A DNA stretch of 64,000 nucleotides from Streptomyces sp. HD (GTDB lineage: Bacteria; Actinomycetota; Actinomycetes; Streptomycetales; Streptomycetaceae). A program made the position numbers and the translations under genes. Below are positions 7,719 to 16,248 of this stretch, piece by piece. Location of the stretch: assembly GCF_028369295.1 (NCBI RefSeq), contig NZ_JAQMYP010000001.1:330189-394188 (forward strand), read 5' to 3'. Each line of letters starts with the position of its first letter. Position 1 is the first letter of the stretch. The notes under the pieces are model-generated. The model ran no database searches. It worked only from the letters and a program-made list of their open reading frames with translations, and was not told where the DNA came from.

Positions 7719-7760
7719 CCAACAAGCGTTGGTCAACGAACGTTGGCAAACGAATGTTGG
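7719..7760. promoter_or_regulatory. Three contiguous 14-nt operator repeats (block 2)
   Basis: CCAACAAGCGTTGG (7719), TCAACGAACGTTGG (7733) and CAAACGAATGTTGG (7747) follow one another without gaps. They are better palindromes (CCAAC-N4-GTTGG) than those of block 1. They cover the expected transcription start and end 5 nt before the AGGAGG of the monooxygenase. Confidence 0.85.
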
Positions 7761-7776
7761 CATTCAGGAGGCCACC

Positions 7777-9309
7777 ATGCCCGGCACCCACAGCGCTCCC
7801 AGCACCCACCCCGTCACCCACCCCGTGATCGTCGTCGGCTCCGGTCCCACAGGCCTCCTCCTGGCCGGCGACCTGGCCGCCGCCGGCGTCTCCGTCACGC
7901 TCGTCGAGAAGCGCCCCCACGAGATCAGCAACCTCTCCCGCGCCTTCGGCGTCCACGCCCGCACCCTGGAGCAACTCGACGCCCGCCCGGCTCCCACCGC
8001 CCCCCTCGACGGAGGTGTTGCGCACGCACCCGTTTCGCGGAGTCTCGCCGACGAACTGCTGGCCACCGGCGACACCATCACCGAGCTCCGTCTCTTCCGG
8101 CGCCTCTCCCTCGACCTGGGCACGCTGCCGTCCCGTTTCCCGTTCCTGCTGATCACCCCGCAGTACGAGGTCGAGCGGCTGCTGGAGCGGCGGGCGCGGG
8201 AGCTGGGTGTCGAGTTCCTCTTCGAGAGCGAGGTCGTCGGACTGCGGCAGGACGGCGCCGGGGTCGACCTCGATGTGCGTGGCCCGGACGGGGCGGTCGT
8301 CACCCGGCGCGCGGCCTACGTCGTCGGCACGGACGGTCACCGCAGCGCCGTACGCCAGGCGCTCGGTCTGCCCTTCCCCGGCGTATCGGTCATCAAGTCC
8401 CTGTTCCTCGCCGACGTCCGGCTCGCCGAGGAACCGGAGAGTGTGCTCACCGTCAACGGCGCGGACGACGCCTTCGCGATGATCGCGTCGTTCGGCGACG
8501 GCTGGTACCGCGTCATGGGCTGGAACCGCCGCCACGAGGTCCCCGACGACGCCCCGATCGACCTCGACGAGATCAGGGAGGTCACCCGTCGCGCCCTGGG
8601 CACCGACTACGGCATGCATGACGCCCGTTGGCTCTCCCGCTTCCACAGCGACGAGCGGCAGGTCCCCGAGTACCGGGTGGGCCGGGTCTTCCTCGCCGGG
8701 GACGCCGCGCACGTGCACTCACCGGCCGGCGGTCAGGGCATGAACACCGGCCTCCAGGATGCGGCCAACCTCGGCTGGAAGCTCGCCGCGGCCGTCCAGG
8801 GCCGGGTGCCCGAGGGGCTTCTGGACAGCTACCAGGCCGAGCGCCACCCCGTCGGCAAGGCCGTGCTGCGCAGCAGTGGAGGGCTGGTCCGGCTGGCGCG
8901 GGCACAGAGCCCGGCGCTGCGTGCCGTACGCGCCCTTGTCTCTGCCTTCGTGGGCGCGGCCAGGCCCGCGCAGCGCGCCGCTCTGGCCCAGGTCTCCGGC
9001 ATCGGCTTCAGGTACCCCGCGCCCCGCGGTGCCCACCGCCTGACCGGCACCCGCGTCCCCGACGTCGCCCTGGAGGGCGGCCGCCTCTACGAGGCCCTGC
9101 GCGGCGGGCGGTTCGTGCTGATCACCCCGAAGGACTCCGACCCGTACGAGAACGAGGGCTCCCGCAAGGAGCGGGTGACCGTGGAGCGTTGGGCGGGCGA
9201 CCGGCGTACGACCGTGCTGGTCCGCCCCGACGGATACGTGGCCTGGGCGGCGGAGGCTGCGGACGCGGCGGCGGTCGAGGCGGCGCTCGCCGCGCACCTG
9301 GGTGGGTGA
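7777..9309 (+). CDS. FAD-dependent aromatic monooxygenase (PHBH/Rox-like)
   Basis: This 510-residue class A flavoprotein hydroxylase has an N-terminal dinucleotide fold (VIVVGSGPTG, residues 17-26), the DG motif (VVGTDGHRSAVR) and the FAD ribityl-binding segment GRVFLAGDAAHVHSPAGGQG. A thioredoxin-like C-terminal extension follows. Such enzymes hydroxylate phenolic substrates or inactivate antibiotics such as rifamycins with NAD(P)H and O2. The start is ATG 7777 after CAGGAGG. About 19 residues (from DARPAPTAPL to VSRS) appear inserted in a helix that normally reads DARGLADELL. The gene is strictly paired with the divergent TetR gene, which implies substrate-inducible expression. The stop is one nt from the convergent MarR stop. 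Confidence 0.9.
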   Translation: MPGTHSAPSTHPVTHPVIVVGSGPTGLLLAGDLAAAGVSVTLVEKRPHEISNLSRAFGVHARTLEQLDARPAPTAPLDGGVAHAPVSRSLADELLATGDTITELRLFRRLSLDLGTLPSRFPFLLITPQYEVERLLERRARELGVEFLFESEVVGLRQDGAGVDLDVRGPDGAVVTRRAAYVVGTDGHRSAVRQALGLPFPGVSVIKSLFLADVRLAEEPESVLTVNGADDAFAMIASFGDGWYRVMGWNRRHEVPDDAPIDLDEIREVTRRALGTDYGMHDARWLSRFHSDERQVPEYRVGRVFLAGDAAHVHSPAGGQGMNTGLQDAANLGWKLAAAVQGRVPEGLLDSYQAERHPVGKAVLRSSGGLVRLARAQSPALRAVRALVSAFVGAARPAQRAALAQVSGIGFRYPAPRGAHRLTGTRVPDVALEGGRLYEALRGGRFVLITPKDSDPYENEGSRKERVTVERWAGDRRTTVLVRPDGYVAWAAEAADAAAVEAALAAHLGG

Positions 9310-9310
9310 A

Positions 9311-9826
9311 CTACCGGGATTCGGGTGCCCCCGCGAGCAACTCCCGTAGCAGGTCGGCCAGTTGGTCGGCCTGTTCGGCGTCGAGGGCGGACAGGGCCTC
9401 GGTCTGGACGGCGAGGCCGGCGCCGACCGCCTGGTCGATGAGGTTCAGGCCCTTCTCGGTGAGGGTGACCTGGAGGCCGCGGCGGTCGTGCGGATCGGGG
9501 GAGCGGCGCAGCAGGTCGGCGCGTTCCAGCTTGTCGAGGCGGCCGGTCATGCCGCCGGTGGTGAGCATCAGCGTCGCCGAGAGCTGGCGAGGCGAGAGGG
9601 TGTAGGGCTCGCCGGAGCGGCGCAGGGTCGCCAGGACGTCGAACTCGCCACGCGAGATGCCGTAGGGGGTGTACGCCTTGTCCATGCGGTCGCCCACCGT
9701 GCGGGACAGGCGGTAGATGCGCCCGAAGACCTCCATCGCCTTCGTGTCGAGGTCGGGCCGCACGGCCGCCCACTGGTCGATGATCGCGTCGACGGGGTCC
9801 TTGCGCTGGGGCGGGCGTGCACTCAT
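9311..9826 (-). CDS. MarR-family regulator
   Basis: This 171-residue winged-helix protein starts at ATG 9826. The core reads YGISRGEFDVLATLRRSG, then LSPRQLSATLMLTTGGMTGR with LDKLERADLL, and the wing DPHDRRGLQVTLTEKG. It is divergent from an EamA exporter gene, and the promoter region holds five exact 15-nt-spaced AAGTRGCT repeats. Typical MarR proteins repress such exporters and release DNA when a phenolic or drug ligand binds. The start has no strong ribosome site. Confidence 0.92.
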   Translation of the reverse strand: MSARPPQRKDPVDAIIDQWAAVRPDLDTKAMEVFGRIYRLSRTVGDRMDKAYTPYGISRGEFDVLATLRRSGEPYTLSPRQLSATLMLTTGGMTGRLDKLERADLLRRSPDPHDRRGLQVTLTEKGLNLIDQAVGAGLAVQTEALSALDAEQADQLADLLRELLAGAPESR

Positions 9827-9863
9827 GGGTCGAGTATCGGGCGCCGAACGATCACCCGCAAGA

Positions 9864-9944
9864 AAGTGGCTAGCCAAAAAGTAGCTTACTAGAAAGTAGC
9901 TCTGCGAAAAGTGGCTTGACTGGAAGTGGCTTAGGGCTAAGCTA
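9864..9944. promoter_or_regulatory. Operator array: five AAGTRGCT repeats at 15-nt period
   Basis: AAGTGGCT at 9864, AAGTAGCT at 9879 and 9894, and AAGTGGCT at 9909 and 9924 are spaced exactly 15 nt apart. A sixth, partial unit AAGCTA begins at 9939, again in register. The array fills the gap between the divergent MarR and EamA genes and overlaps the predicted EamA promoter. Confidence 0.85.
9916..9943 (+). promoter_or_regulatory. Promoter of EamA gene 1, probably leaderless
   Basis: TTGACT (9916-9921) and TAAGCT (9938-9943) are 16 nt apart, and the EamA ATG follows 6 nt after the -10. There is no ribosome site before that ATG, so translation most likely starts at the 5' end of the transcript. 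Confidence 0.6.
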
Positions 9945-9949
9945 TTTTC

Positions 9950-10906
9950 ATGGCCTCCAACCGTGTCGCTCTGATCCTCCTCACCGCCCTCGCCCCCGTC
10001 TCCTGGGGTACGACCTACGCGGTCACCACCGAGTTCCTGCCGCCCGACCGCCCCCTGTTCACCGGCCTGATGCGCGCCCTGCCCGCCGGTCTGCTGCTGC
10101 TCGCAGTCACCCGTGTCCTCCCGCGCGGCGCCTGGTGGGTGAAGTCGGCGGTGCTGGGCGCGCTGAACATCGGGGCCTTCTTCCCGCTTCTCTTCCTCTC
10201 GGCGTACCGGCTGCCCGGCGGTATGGCGGCCGTCGTCGGTTCGGTGGGCCCGCTGTTGGTCGTGGGTCTCTCGGCGTTGCTGCTGGGGCAGCGGCCGACG
10301 GTGCGGAACGTGCTCACCGGGGTCGTGGCGGCCTTCGGCGTCAGTCTGGTCGTACTGAAGGCGGCCGGTGCGCTCGACCTCGTCGGCGTGCTGGCGGCCC
10401 TGGCGGCCACGGCGTCCATGTCGGCCGGCACGGTCCTGACCAAGCGCTGGGGGCGCCCTGACGGCGTCGGCCCGCTCGCCCTCACCGGCTGGCAGCTGAC
10501 GGCCGGCGGCCTGCTCATCGCCCCGCTCGCCCTCCTGGCCGAGGGCGCGCCGCCCGCGCTGGACGGCCGGGCGGCCGCCGGCTACCTCTATCTCGCGCTG
10601 GCGAACACGGCGGTCGCGTACTGGCTCTGGTTCCGCGGCATCGGCCGCCTCACCGCCACCCAGGTCACCTTCCTCGGCCCGCTGTCGCCCCTGACCGCCG
10701 CGGTGGTCGGCTGGGCGGTGCTGGGACAGACGCTGACCCCGCTCCAGCTCACGGGCATGGCGCTCGCGTTCGGGGCGACGGTCGTGGGGCAGGTGGGGGC
10801 GGGGCGGGGTGCCGTACGGTCGTCCGGGGCTCGATTGTTCAGTTCTGCTGAAGAAAACCATCGGAAAGTTTCGATGGACGTGACAGGTGGCGCGCTGCGA
10901 CGGTAG
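9950..10906 (+). CDS. EamA/DMT-family exporter 1
   Basis: This 318-residue protein of the drug/metabolite transporter superfamily has ten predicted membrane spans in two EamA halves. It begins MASNRVALILLTALAPVSWG; the second half ends with ALGFGATVV-like text (ALAFGATVVGQVGAG). A hydrophilic tail of about 35 residues follows. Family members export amino acids, purines or toxic metabolites. It is divergent from the MarR gene through an operator array, so it is the likely regulated target. A second EamA gene follows 66 nt downstream. Confidence 0.88.
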   Translation: MASNRVALILLTALAPVSWGTTYAVTTEFLPPDRPLFTGLMRALPAGLLLLAVTRVLPRGAWWVKSAVLGALNIGAFFPLLFLSAYRLPGGMAAVVGSVGPLLVVGLSALLLGQRPTVRNVLTGVVAAFGVSLVVLKAAGALDLVGVLAALAATASMSAGTVLTKRWGRPDGVGPLALTGWQLTAGGLLIAPLALLAEGAPPALDGRAAAGYLYLALANTAVAYWLWFRGIGRLTATQVTFLGPLSPLTAAVVGWAVLGQTLTPLQLTGMALAFGATVVGQVGAGRGAVRSSGARLFSSAEENHRKVSMDVTGGALRR

Positions 10907-10972
10907 ATCGACCGACCGGCACCCGGCCGACCAGGCCGACCAGGTCGATCACCGTCCAGCGAAAGGATCTCC

Positions 10973-11905
10973 GTGACCGTCGTCCTGCCCAGGACAACCA
11001 CCTCCACCCCCAGTCCCACTCCCACCTCCCTCCCCCGGGCGACCGCCCTCGGTCTCGCGCTCGCCGCCCTCGCCACCGTCGTCTGGTCCGGCAGCTTCGT
11101 CACCTCCCGCGCGCTGCACGACAGCGTGCCGCCGGTGCAGCAGGCGTTCTGGAGATGGCTGGTGGCGTTGGCCGCGGTGGCGCCCTTCGGGGCGCGGCAG
11201 GCGTGGCGGCAACGGGAGGTGATCCGCCGTCATCTCGGCTTCGTGGCCATCGCCTCGCTCCTCGGCGTCACCGTGTACAACACCCTGGTCAACCAGGCGG
11301 GACTGACGACCCCCGCCGCCAACATGGGCATGATCATGGCCGCTTCGCCGGTGCTGATGGCCGTGTTCGAGCGGGCCTCAGGAGTACGGCTGGGTGTGCG
11401 CCGGGTAGCCGGGCTGCTGGTGGCCTGCGCGGGCGTCGTGCTGCTGATCGGGAGTGGTGCGGGCGGGGCCCGGTTCGCGGCGGGGGACCTGTGGATGGTG
11501 GCGGCGGCGTGCTGCTTCGGGGCGTACAGCGGCCTGTTGCGCCGCAAGCCGGCCGAACTGGGCGGTACAGCCTTCCTGTTCACGACGTTCCTGCTGGGTA
11601 CGGCCCTGCTGCTGCCGGCGCAAGGGGTGAGCGTGGCCGTGCAGGGCGGCTTCGACCCGACGCCCGGGACGGTCCTGCCGATCCTCTACGTCGGGATCGC
11701 CTCGTCCGCCGTCGCCTTCTTCGCCTGGAACAGGGCGATCGCGCTGGTCGGCCCGAGCCGCGCCGGGGCCGTCTACTACCTCCAGCCGGTGTGTGTGGCC
11801 CTGCTGTCCTGGGCCGTCCTCGGTGAGGCGACCGGCTGGACGCAGGCGGTGTGCATGGCGCTGATCCTCGGCGGGGTCGTGCTGGGGGCGGCGTCGCGTC
11901 GGTGA
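10973..11905 (+). CDS. EamA/DMT-family exporter 2
   Basis: This 310-residue protein starts at GTG 10973 after GAAAGGA. A Thr/Pro-rich N-terminus of about 22 residues precedes ten membrane spans. Markers are LATVVWSGSFVTSRAL in the first half and LYVGIASSAVAFFAWNRA in the second, where the YLQPV motif of EamA proteins is also seen. It is clearly a paralogue type distinct from exporter 1 rather than a recent duplicate. Its gene lies between exporter 1 and a LysR regulator on the same strand. Substrate unknown. Confidence 0.9.
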   Translation: MTVVLPRTTTSTPSPTPTSLPRATALGLALAALATVVWSGSFVTSRALHDSVPPVQQAFWRWLVALAAVAPFGARQAWRQREVIRRHLGFVAIASLLGVTVYNTLVNQAGLTTPAANMGMIMAASPVLMAVFERASGVRLGVRRVAGLLVACAGVVLLIGSGAGGARFAAGDLWMVAAACCFGAYSGLLRRKPAELGGTAFLFTTFLLGTALLLPAQGVSVAVQGGFDPTPGTVLPILYVGIASSAVAFFAWNRAIALVGPSRAGAVYYLQPVCVALLSWAVLGEATGWTQAVCMALILGGVVLGAASRR

Positions 11906-11919
11906 CGTAGGTTGCCGCC

Positions 11920-12825
11920 ATGGTGGAGTGGGACATCCGGAAGCTGCAGATCCTGCGGACACTGCGGGAACGGGGGACCGTCACCGCGACCGCCGAGGCG
12001 CTGCGGATGACGCCGTCGGCCGTGTCGCAGCAGCTGACCAATCTCGCCAAGCAGGTCGGCGTTCCGTTGCTGGAGGCACACGGGCGGCGGGTGCGGCTGA
12101 CGGACGCGGCCCGGCTGGTGCTGCGGCATGCCGAGGCCGTGTTCGAGCAACTGGAGCGGGCCGACGCGGAGTTGGCGGCCTATGCGCACGGCGAGGTAGG
12201 GGAGGTGCGGATGGCGGCCTTCTCCACGGCGGTGCCCGCGCTGGTGGTGCCGGCCGTGCGGGCGCTGCGGAAGACAGCGCCCGGGGTGGCCGTACGGGTA
12301 CGGGAGGCGGAGGCCGGGGAGGCGTACGAGCTGCTGGCCGCCGGGGAGGTGGACCTCGCCCTGTCGCTGGCGGCGCAGGCACCGACGGTGGGCGACGCAC
12401 GCTTCACCCGGGTGCCGTTGCTGGCGGATCCCCTGGACGTCGCCCTCCCCAAGGAGCACGGCCTGGCGACCCCCGAAGGACGACAACGGCTTCGGCTGGC
12501 CGACCTCGCCGGGGAGGACTGGATCTTCGGCGGCAGCGGGCCGTGGTCGGACATCACCCGGGGGGCCTGCGAGGCCGCCGGCTTCAGCCCACGGCAGGGG
12601 CATTCCGCGGCCGGGTGGACCGCGATTCTGGCGATGGTGGAGGCGGGGATGGGGGTGGCGTTGGTGCCGCGGATGGCCGCCGTGGGGAGAAGCGGCGTCG
12701 CGATGCGCGAGGTGGGGGAGCCGCGGCCGGTTCGGCATGTGGTGGCGGCGGTGCGCAGGGGTGGGGAGGACTCCCCGGCGGTGGGGAGGGTGCTCGACGC
12801 CCTCCGGACGGTGGCGGCGACATAG
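11920..12825 (+). CDS. LysR-family transcriptional regulator
   Basis: The protein is 301 residues. The N-terminal helix-turn-helix reads LQILRTLRERGTVTATAEAL then MTPSAVSQQLTNLAKQ, followed by the LysR substrate-binding fold with VVPAVRALRKTAPGV and the second lobe ending in a MGVALVPRM motif. It starts 14 nt after the EamA-2 stop; TAGGTT lies 7 nt before the ATG, in line with a leaderless start, and no Shine-Dalgarno is visible. Whether it controls the adjacent exporter cannot be told from sequence. Confidence 0.92.
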   Translation: MVEWDIRKLQILRTLRERGTVTATAEALRMTPSAVSQQLTNLAKQVGVPLLEAHGRRVRLTDAARLVLRHAEAVFEQLERADAELAAYAHGEVGEVRMAAFSTAVPALVVPAVRALRKTAPGVAVRVREAEAGEAYELLAAGEVDLALSLAAQAPTVGDARFTRVPLLADPLDVALPKEHGLATPEGRQRLRLADLAGEDWIFGGSGPWSDITRGACEAAGFSPRQGHSAAGWTAILAMVEAGMGVALVPRMAAVGRSGVAMREVGEPRPVRHVVAAVRRGGEDSPAVGRVLDALRTVAAT

Positions 12826-12866
12826 CCGGGGGCGTCAGGCCCTCATTCCCATCCGCGGACTCGGGG

Positions 12867-12980
12867 TCACTCCGGCGTGAACTCGTACTGAAGTCCGTGG
12901 AGATGGCCTGCCTTGATCATGACGGTGGCTTCGATGGGACGCTGGTCGTCGCTGTGAACGAGCTGTTGAGTCAGCGGGAA
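12867..12980 (-). pseudogene. Possible 3' remnant of an unidentified gene
   Basis: An open frame without a plausible start ends at 12867. It encodes FPLTQQLVHSDDQRPIEATV followed by MIKAGHLHGLQYEFTPE, which looks like the end of a small globular protein. The frame runs into the 3' end of the DUF1203 gene on the same strand. I do not recognise it, and it may be non-coding. Confidence 0.3.
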
Positions 12981-12981
12981 C

Positions 12982-13467
12982 TCAGGACCGGCGGACCTCG
13001 TACAGGAAGCAGCCGTACTCGACGGCCCGGACGTGGACGAGTGCCACCGCCGGGTCGTCGAACGCCTCCCGGAACGCCGCCTCGAAGTCCCCCTGTTCCG
13101 GGTGTTCCGGCACGAGCCGCCCGCCCAGGATGTGCCCCTCGGCCGAGTAGCGCCGCACCGTGCGGTGGGCGTTGGCGAAGGGCAGCGTGTCCCCGTCCGG
13201 CCCCGCGCACTCGTCCGCGTGGATGAAGACGGGACCCTGCTCGTCGTAGGCCCCCGGAGCGGCCCCCGTCTCCGCCGCCCAGCGGCGCAGGGGAGCGTAC
13301 GAGACCAGGGCGATCCGCTCGCCGGGCGTGCTGCGGCGCAGGCAGCAGCGCAGCGGCGCCCCGCCCTCGTCGTCGGTCACGGGAACCGTGCGGCGCCCGG
13401 CGTCGTCGACGGAGCGCAGCTCCTTCAGGGCCGTCGGTTCGATGGGTCGTACGAGGTATGCCGTCAT
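12982..13467 (-). CDS. DUF1203 family protein
   Basis: This 161-residue cytoplasmic protein begins MTAYLVRPIEPTALKELRSV. The DUF1203 signature segments are present: CCLRRSTPGERIALVSYAP, then FIHADECAG, and the final block VALVHVRAVEYGCFLYEV. The family has no established function. The start chosen is ATG 13467, the first codon with family-like sequence. It is divergent from pepN1 with about 120 nt between. Confidence 0.88.
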   Translation of the reverse strand: MTAYLVRPIEPTALKELRSVDDAGRRTVPVTDDEGGAPLRCCLRRSTPGERIALVSYAPLRRWAAETGAAPGAYDEQGPVFIHADECAGPDGDTLPFANAHRTVRRYSAEGHILGGRLVPEHPEQGDFEAAFREAFDDPAVALVHVRAVEYGCFLYEVRRS

Positions 13468-13586
13468 GGCCCCAGCCTCACCCGCCCGTGCCCCGTCCAC
13501 CGGCGGTAAACGGACATCGCGCTCCGTCAGGTCACGTGGAAGGATGACCGAACCGCCGAACCTACACATATCGAGGAGATGACCGC

Positions 13587-16160
13587 GTGCCTGGCACAAA
13601 CCTGACTCGCGACGAGGCTCAGCAGCGGGCCCAGCTGCTCACCGTCGAGTCCTACGAGATCGATCTCGACCTCTCCGGCGCGCAGGAGGGCGGTACCTAC
13701 CGGTCTGTCACCACGGTGCGCTTCGACGTCACCGCGACCGGCGCGGAGTCGTTCATCGACCTGGTGGCCCCGACCGTGCACGAGGTGACGCTGAACGGCG
13801 ACGCGCTCGACCCGGACCAGGTCTTCGAGGACTCCCGGATCGCACTGCCCGGCCTGCTTCAGGGCCCGAACGTCCTGCGCGTCGTCGCCGACTGCGCGTA
13901 CACCAACACGGGTGAGGGCCTCCACCGTTTCGTCGACCCCGTCGACCAGCAGGCGTACCTGTACACCCAGTTCGAGGTCCCGGACGCGCGTCGCGTCTTC
14001 GCGTCCTTCGAGCAGCCCGACCTGAAGGCCACCTTCCAGTTCACCGTGAAGGCGCCGGAGGGCTGGACGGTCATCTCCAACTCGCCCACCCCGGAGCCCC
14101 AGGACAACGTCTGGGCCTTCGAGCCGACGCCGCGCATCTCGACGTACATCACCGCGCTCATCGTCGGCCCGTACCACTCCGTGCACAGCGTCTACGAGAA
14201 GAACGGCCAGTCCGTCCCGCTCGGCATCTACTGCCGCCCCTCGCTCGCCGAGTACCTCGACTCGGACGCCATCTTCGAGGTGACCCGGCAGGGCTTCGAC
14301 TGGTTCCAGGAGAAGTTCGACTACGCCTACCCGTTCAAGAAGTACGACCAGCTGTTCGTGCCGGAGTTCAACGCGGGCGCGATGGAGAACGCCGGCGCGG
14401 TGACCATCCGCGACCAGTACGTCTTCCGGTCCAAGGTGACGGGCGCGGCGTACGAGACGCGCGCGGAGACCATCCTGCACGAGCTGGCCCACATGTGGTT
14501 CGGCGACCTGGTCACCATGGAGTGGTGGAACGACCTGTGGCTGAACGAGTCGTTCGCCACCTACACCTCCATCGCCTGCCAGGCGCACGCCCCCGAGTCG
14601 CGCTGGCCGCAGGCGTGGACCACGTTCGCCAACCAGATGAAGACGTGGGCGTACCGCCAGGACCAGCTGCCGTCGACGCACCCGATCATGGCGGAGATCA
14701 GCGACCTGGACGACGTGCTCGTCAACTTCGACGGCATCACGTACGCCAAGGGCGCCTCCGTGCTCAAGCAGCTCGTGGCGTACGTCGGCATGGACGAGTT
14801 CTTCCGGGGCGTGCAGGCCTACTTCAAGCGGCACGCGTACGGCAACACGCGCCTGTCCGACCTGCTGGGCGCCCTGGAGGAGACCTCCGGCCGCGACCTG
14901 AAGACCTGGTCGAAGCTGTGGCTGGAGACGGCGGGCATCAACATCCTGCGCCCCGAGATCGAGACGGACGCCTCCGGTGTCATCACGTCCTTCTCGATCC
15001 GCCAGGAGGCTCCGGCCCTCCCGGCCGGCGCGAAGGGCGAGCCGACGCTGCGCCCGCACCGGATCGCGGTGGGCCTGTACAACCTGGACGAGGAGTCCGG
15101 CAAGCTGCTGCGCGACGAGCGCATCGAGCTGGACGTGGACGGTGAACTGACCGCCCTGCCGCAGCTGTCGGGCAAGCGCCGCCCGGACGTCGTCCTCCTC
15201 AACGACGACGACCTGTCGTACGCGAAGGTCCGCCTGGACGAGCAGTCCCTCGCCTTCGTCACCGAGCACCTCGGCGACTTCGAGGCGTCCCTCCCCCGGG
15301 CCCTGTGCTGGGCGTCGTCCTGGGACATGACGCGTGACGCCGAGCTCGCCACCCGCGACTACCTCTCCCTGGTCCTGTCGGGCATCGGCAAGGAGTCCGA
15401 CATCGGCGTCGTGCAGTCGCTGCAGCGCCAGGTGAAGCTGGCGATCGAGCTGTACGCCGCCCCGGTCACCCGCGAGGCCCTGCTGACCCGCTGGACGGAC
15501 GCCACGCTGGCCCATCTGCGCGCGGCCGAGGCGGGCGGCGACCACCAGCTGGCGTGGGCTCGGGCGTTCGCGGCGACGGCCCGTACGCCGGAGCAGCTGG
15601 ACCTGCTGGAGGGCCTGCTGGACGGCTCCCACTCCCTGGACGGCCTGGCCGTCGACACGGAGCTGCGCTGGGCGTTCGTGCAGCGCCTGGCGGCGGTGGG
15701 CCGCTTCGACGAGACGGAGATCGCGGGCGAGTACGAGCGAGACAAGACGGCGGCCGGCGAACGCCACGCCGCCACGGCCCGCGCCGCCCGCCCGACCCCG
15801 GAGGCCAAGGCCGAGGCCTGGTCCTCGGTCATCGACTCCGACAAGCTCCCGAACGCGGTCCAGGAGGCCGTGATCGGCGGCTTCGTGCAGACCGACCAGC
15901 GTGAACTGCTGTCCCCCTACACGGACAAGTTCTTCGAGGTCGTCAAGGACATCTGGGACTCCCGCTCCCACGAGATCGCCCAGCAGATCGCGGTCGGCCT
16001 CTACCCGACGCTCCAGGTCTCGGAGGAGACCCTGCAAAAGACGGACGCCTGGCTGTCGTCGACGGACCCGAGCGCGGCCCTGCGCCGCCTGATCTCGGAA
16101 TCCCGGGCGGGCGTGGAACGCGCGCTCAGGGCCCAGGCGGCGGACGCGGCGGCCGAGTAG
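13587..16160 (+). CDS. pepN: Aminopeptidase N, M1 family (copy 1)
   Basis: This 857-residue zinc metallopeptidase removes N-terminal residues from peptides in the cytoplasm; no signal peptide is seen. The M1 exopeptidase motif GAMEN lies at residues 264-268. The zinc site HELAH is at 298-302, with the third ligand Glu321 in LWLNESF. The C-terminal ERAP1-like helical domain follows. It starts at GTG 13587 after CGAGGAG. It is a clear paralogue of the reverse-strand gene near 30 kb, sharing the VPGTNLTRDEA start type. A strong hairpin follows the stop. Confidence 0.96.
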   Translation: MPGTNLTRDEAQQRAQLLTVESYEIDLDLSGAQEGGTYRSVTTVRFDVTATGAESFIDLVAPTVHEVTLNGDALDPDQVFEDSRIALPGLLQGPNVLRVVADCAYTNTGEGLHRFVDPVDQQAYLYTQFEVPDARRVFASFEQPDLKATFQFTVKAPEGWTVISNSPTPEPQDNVWAFEPTPRISTYITALIVGPYHSVHSVYEKNGQSVPLGIYCRPSLAEYLDSDAIFEVTRQGFDWFQEKFDYAYPFKKYDQLFVPEFNAGAMENAGAVTIRDQYVFRSKVTGAAYETRAETILHELAHMWFGDLVTMEWWNDLWLNESFATYTSIACQAHAPESRWPQAWTTFANQMKTWAYRQDQLPSTHPIMAEISDLDDVLVNFDGITYAKGASVLKQLVAYVGMDEFFRGVQAYFKRHAYGNTRLSDLLGALEETSGRDLKTWSKLWLETAGINILRPEIETDASGVITSFSIRQEAPALPAGAKGEPTLRPHRIAVGLYNLDEESGKLLRDERIELDVDGELTALPQLSGKRRPDVVLLNDDDLSYAKVRLDEQSLAFVTEHLGDFEASLPRALCWASSWDMTRDAELATRDYLSLVLSGIGKESDIGVVQSLQRQVKLAIELYAAPVTREALLTRWTDATLAHLRAAEAGGDHQLAWARAFAATARTPEQLDLLEGLLDGSHSLDGLAVDTELRWAFVQRLAAVGRFDETEIAGEYERDKTAAGERHAATARAARPTPEAKAEAWSSVIDSDKLPNAVQEAVIGGFVQTDQRELLSPYTDKFFEVVKDIWDSRSHEIAQQIAVGLYPTLQVSEETLQKTDAWLSSTDPSAALRRLISESRAGVERALRAQAADAAAE

Positions 16161-16185
16161 CAGTAACGGTCGTAATACGTACGCC

Positions 16186-16225
16186 GATGAGGGCGCCCGG
16201 TGCAACTGCGCCGGGCGCCCTCGTC
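16186..16225 (+). terminator. Terminator after pepN copy 1
   Basis: GAGGGCGCCCGG (16189-16200) pairs perfectly with CCGGGCGCCCTC (16211-16222) around a 10-nt loop, and three more base pairs extend the stem. It lies 26 nt after the pepN stop. Confidence 0.85.
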
Positions 16226-16248
16226 CATGGGAGGGTGCTCGGCCGAGT

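Noticed and set aside
7608..7760. CRISPR-like short repeat array
   Set aside because: Units are 14 nt, contiguous and palindromic with no spacers, and lie in a divergent promoter, so they are operators.
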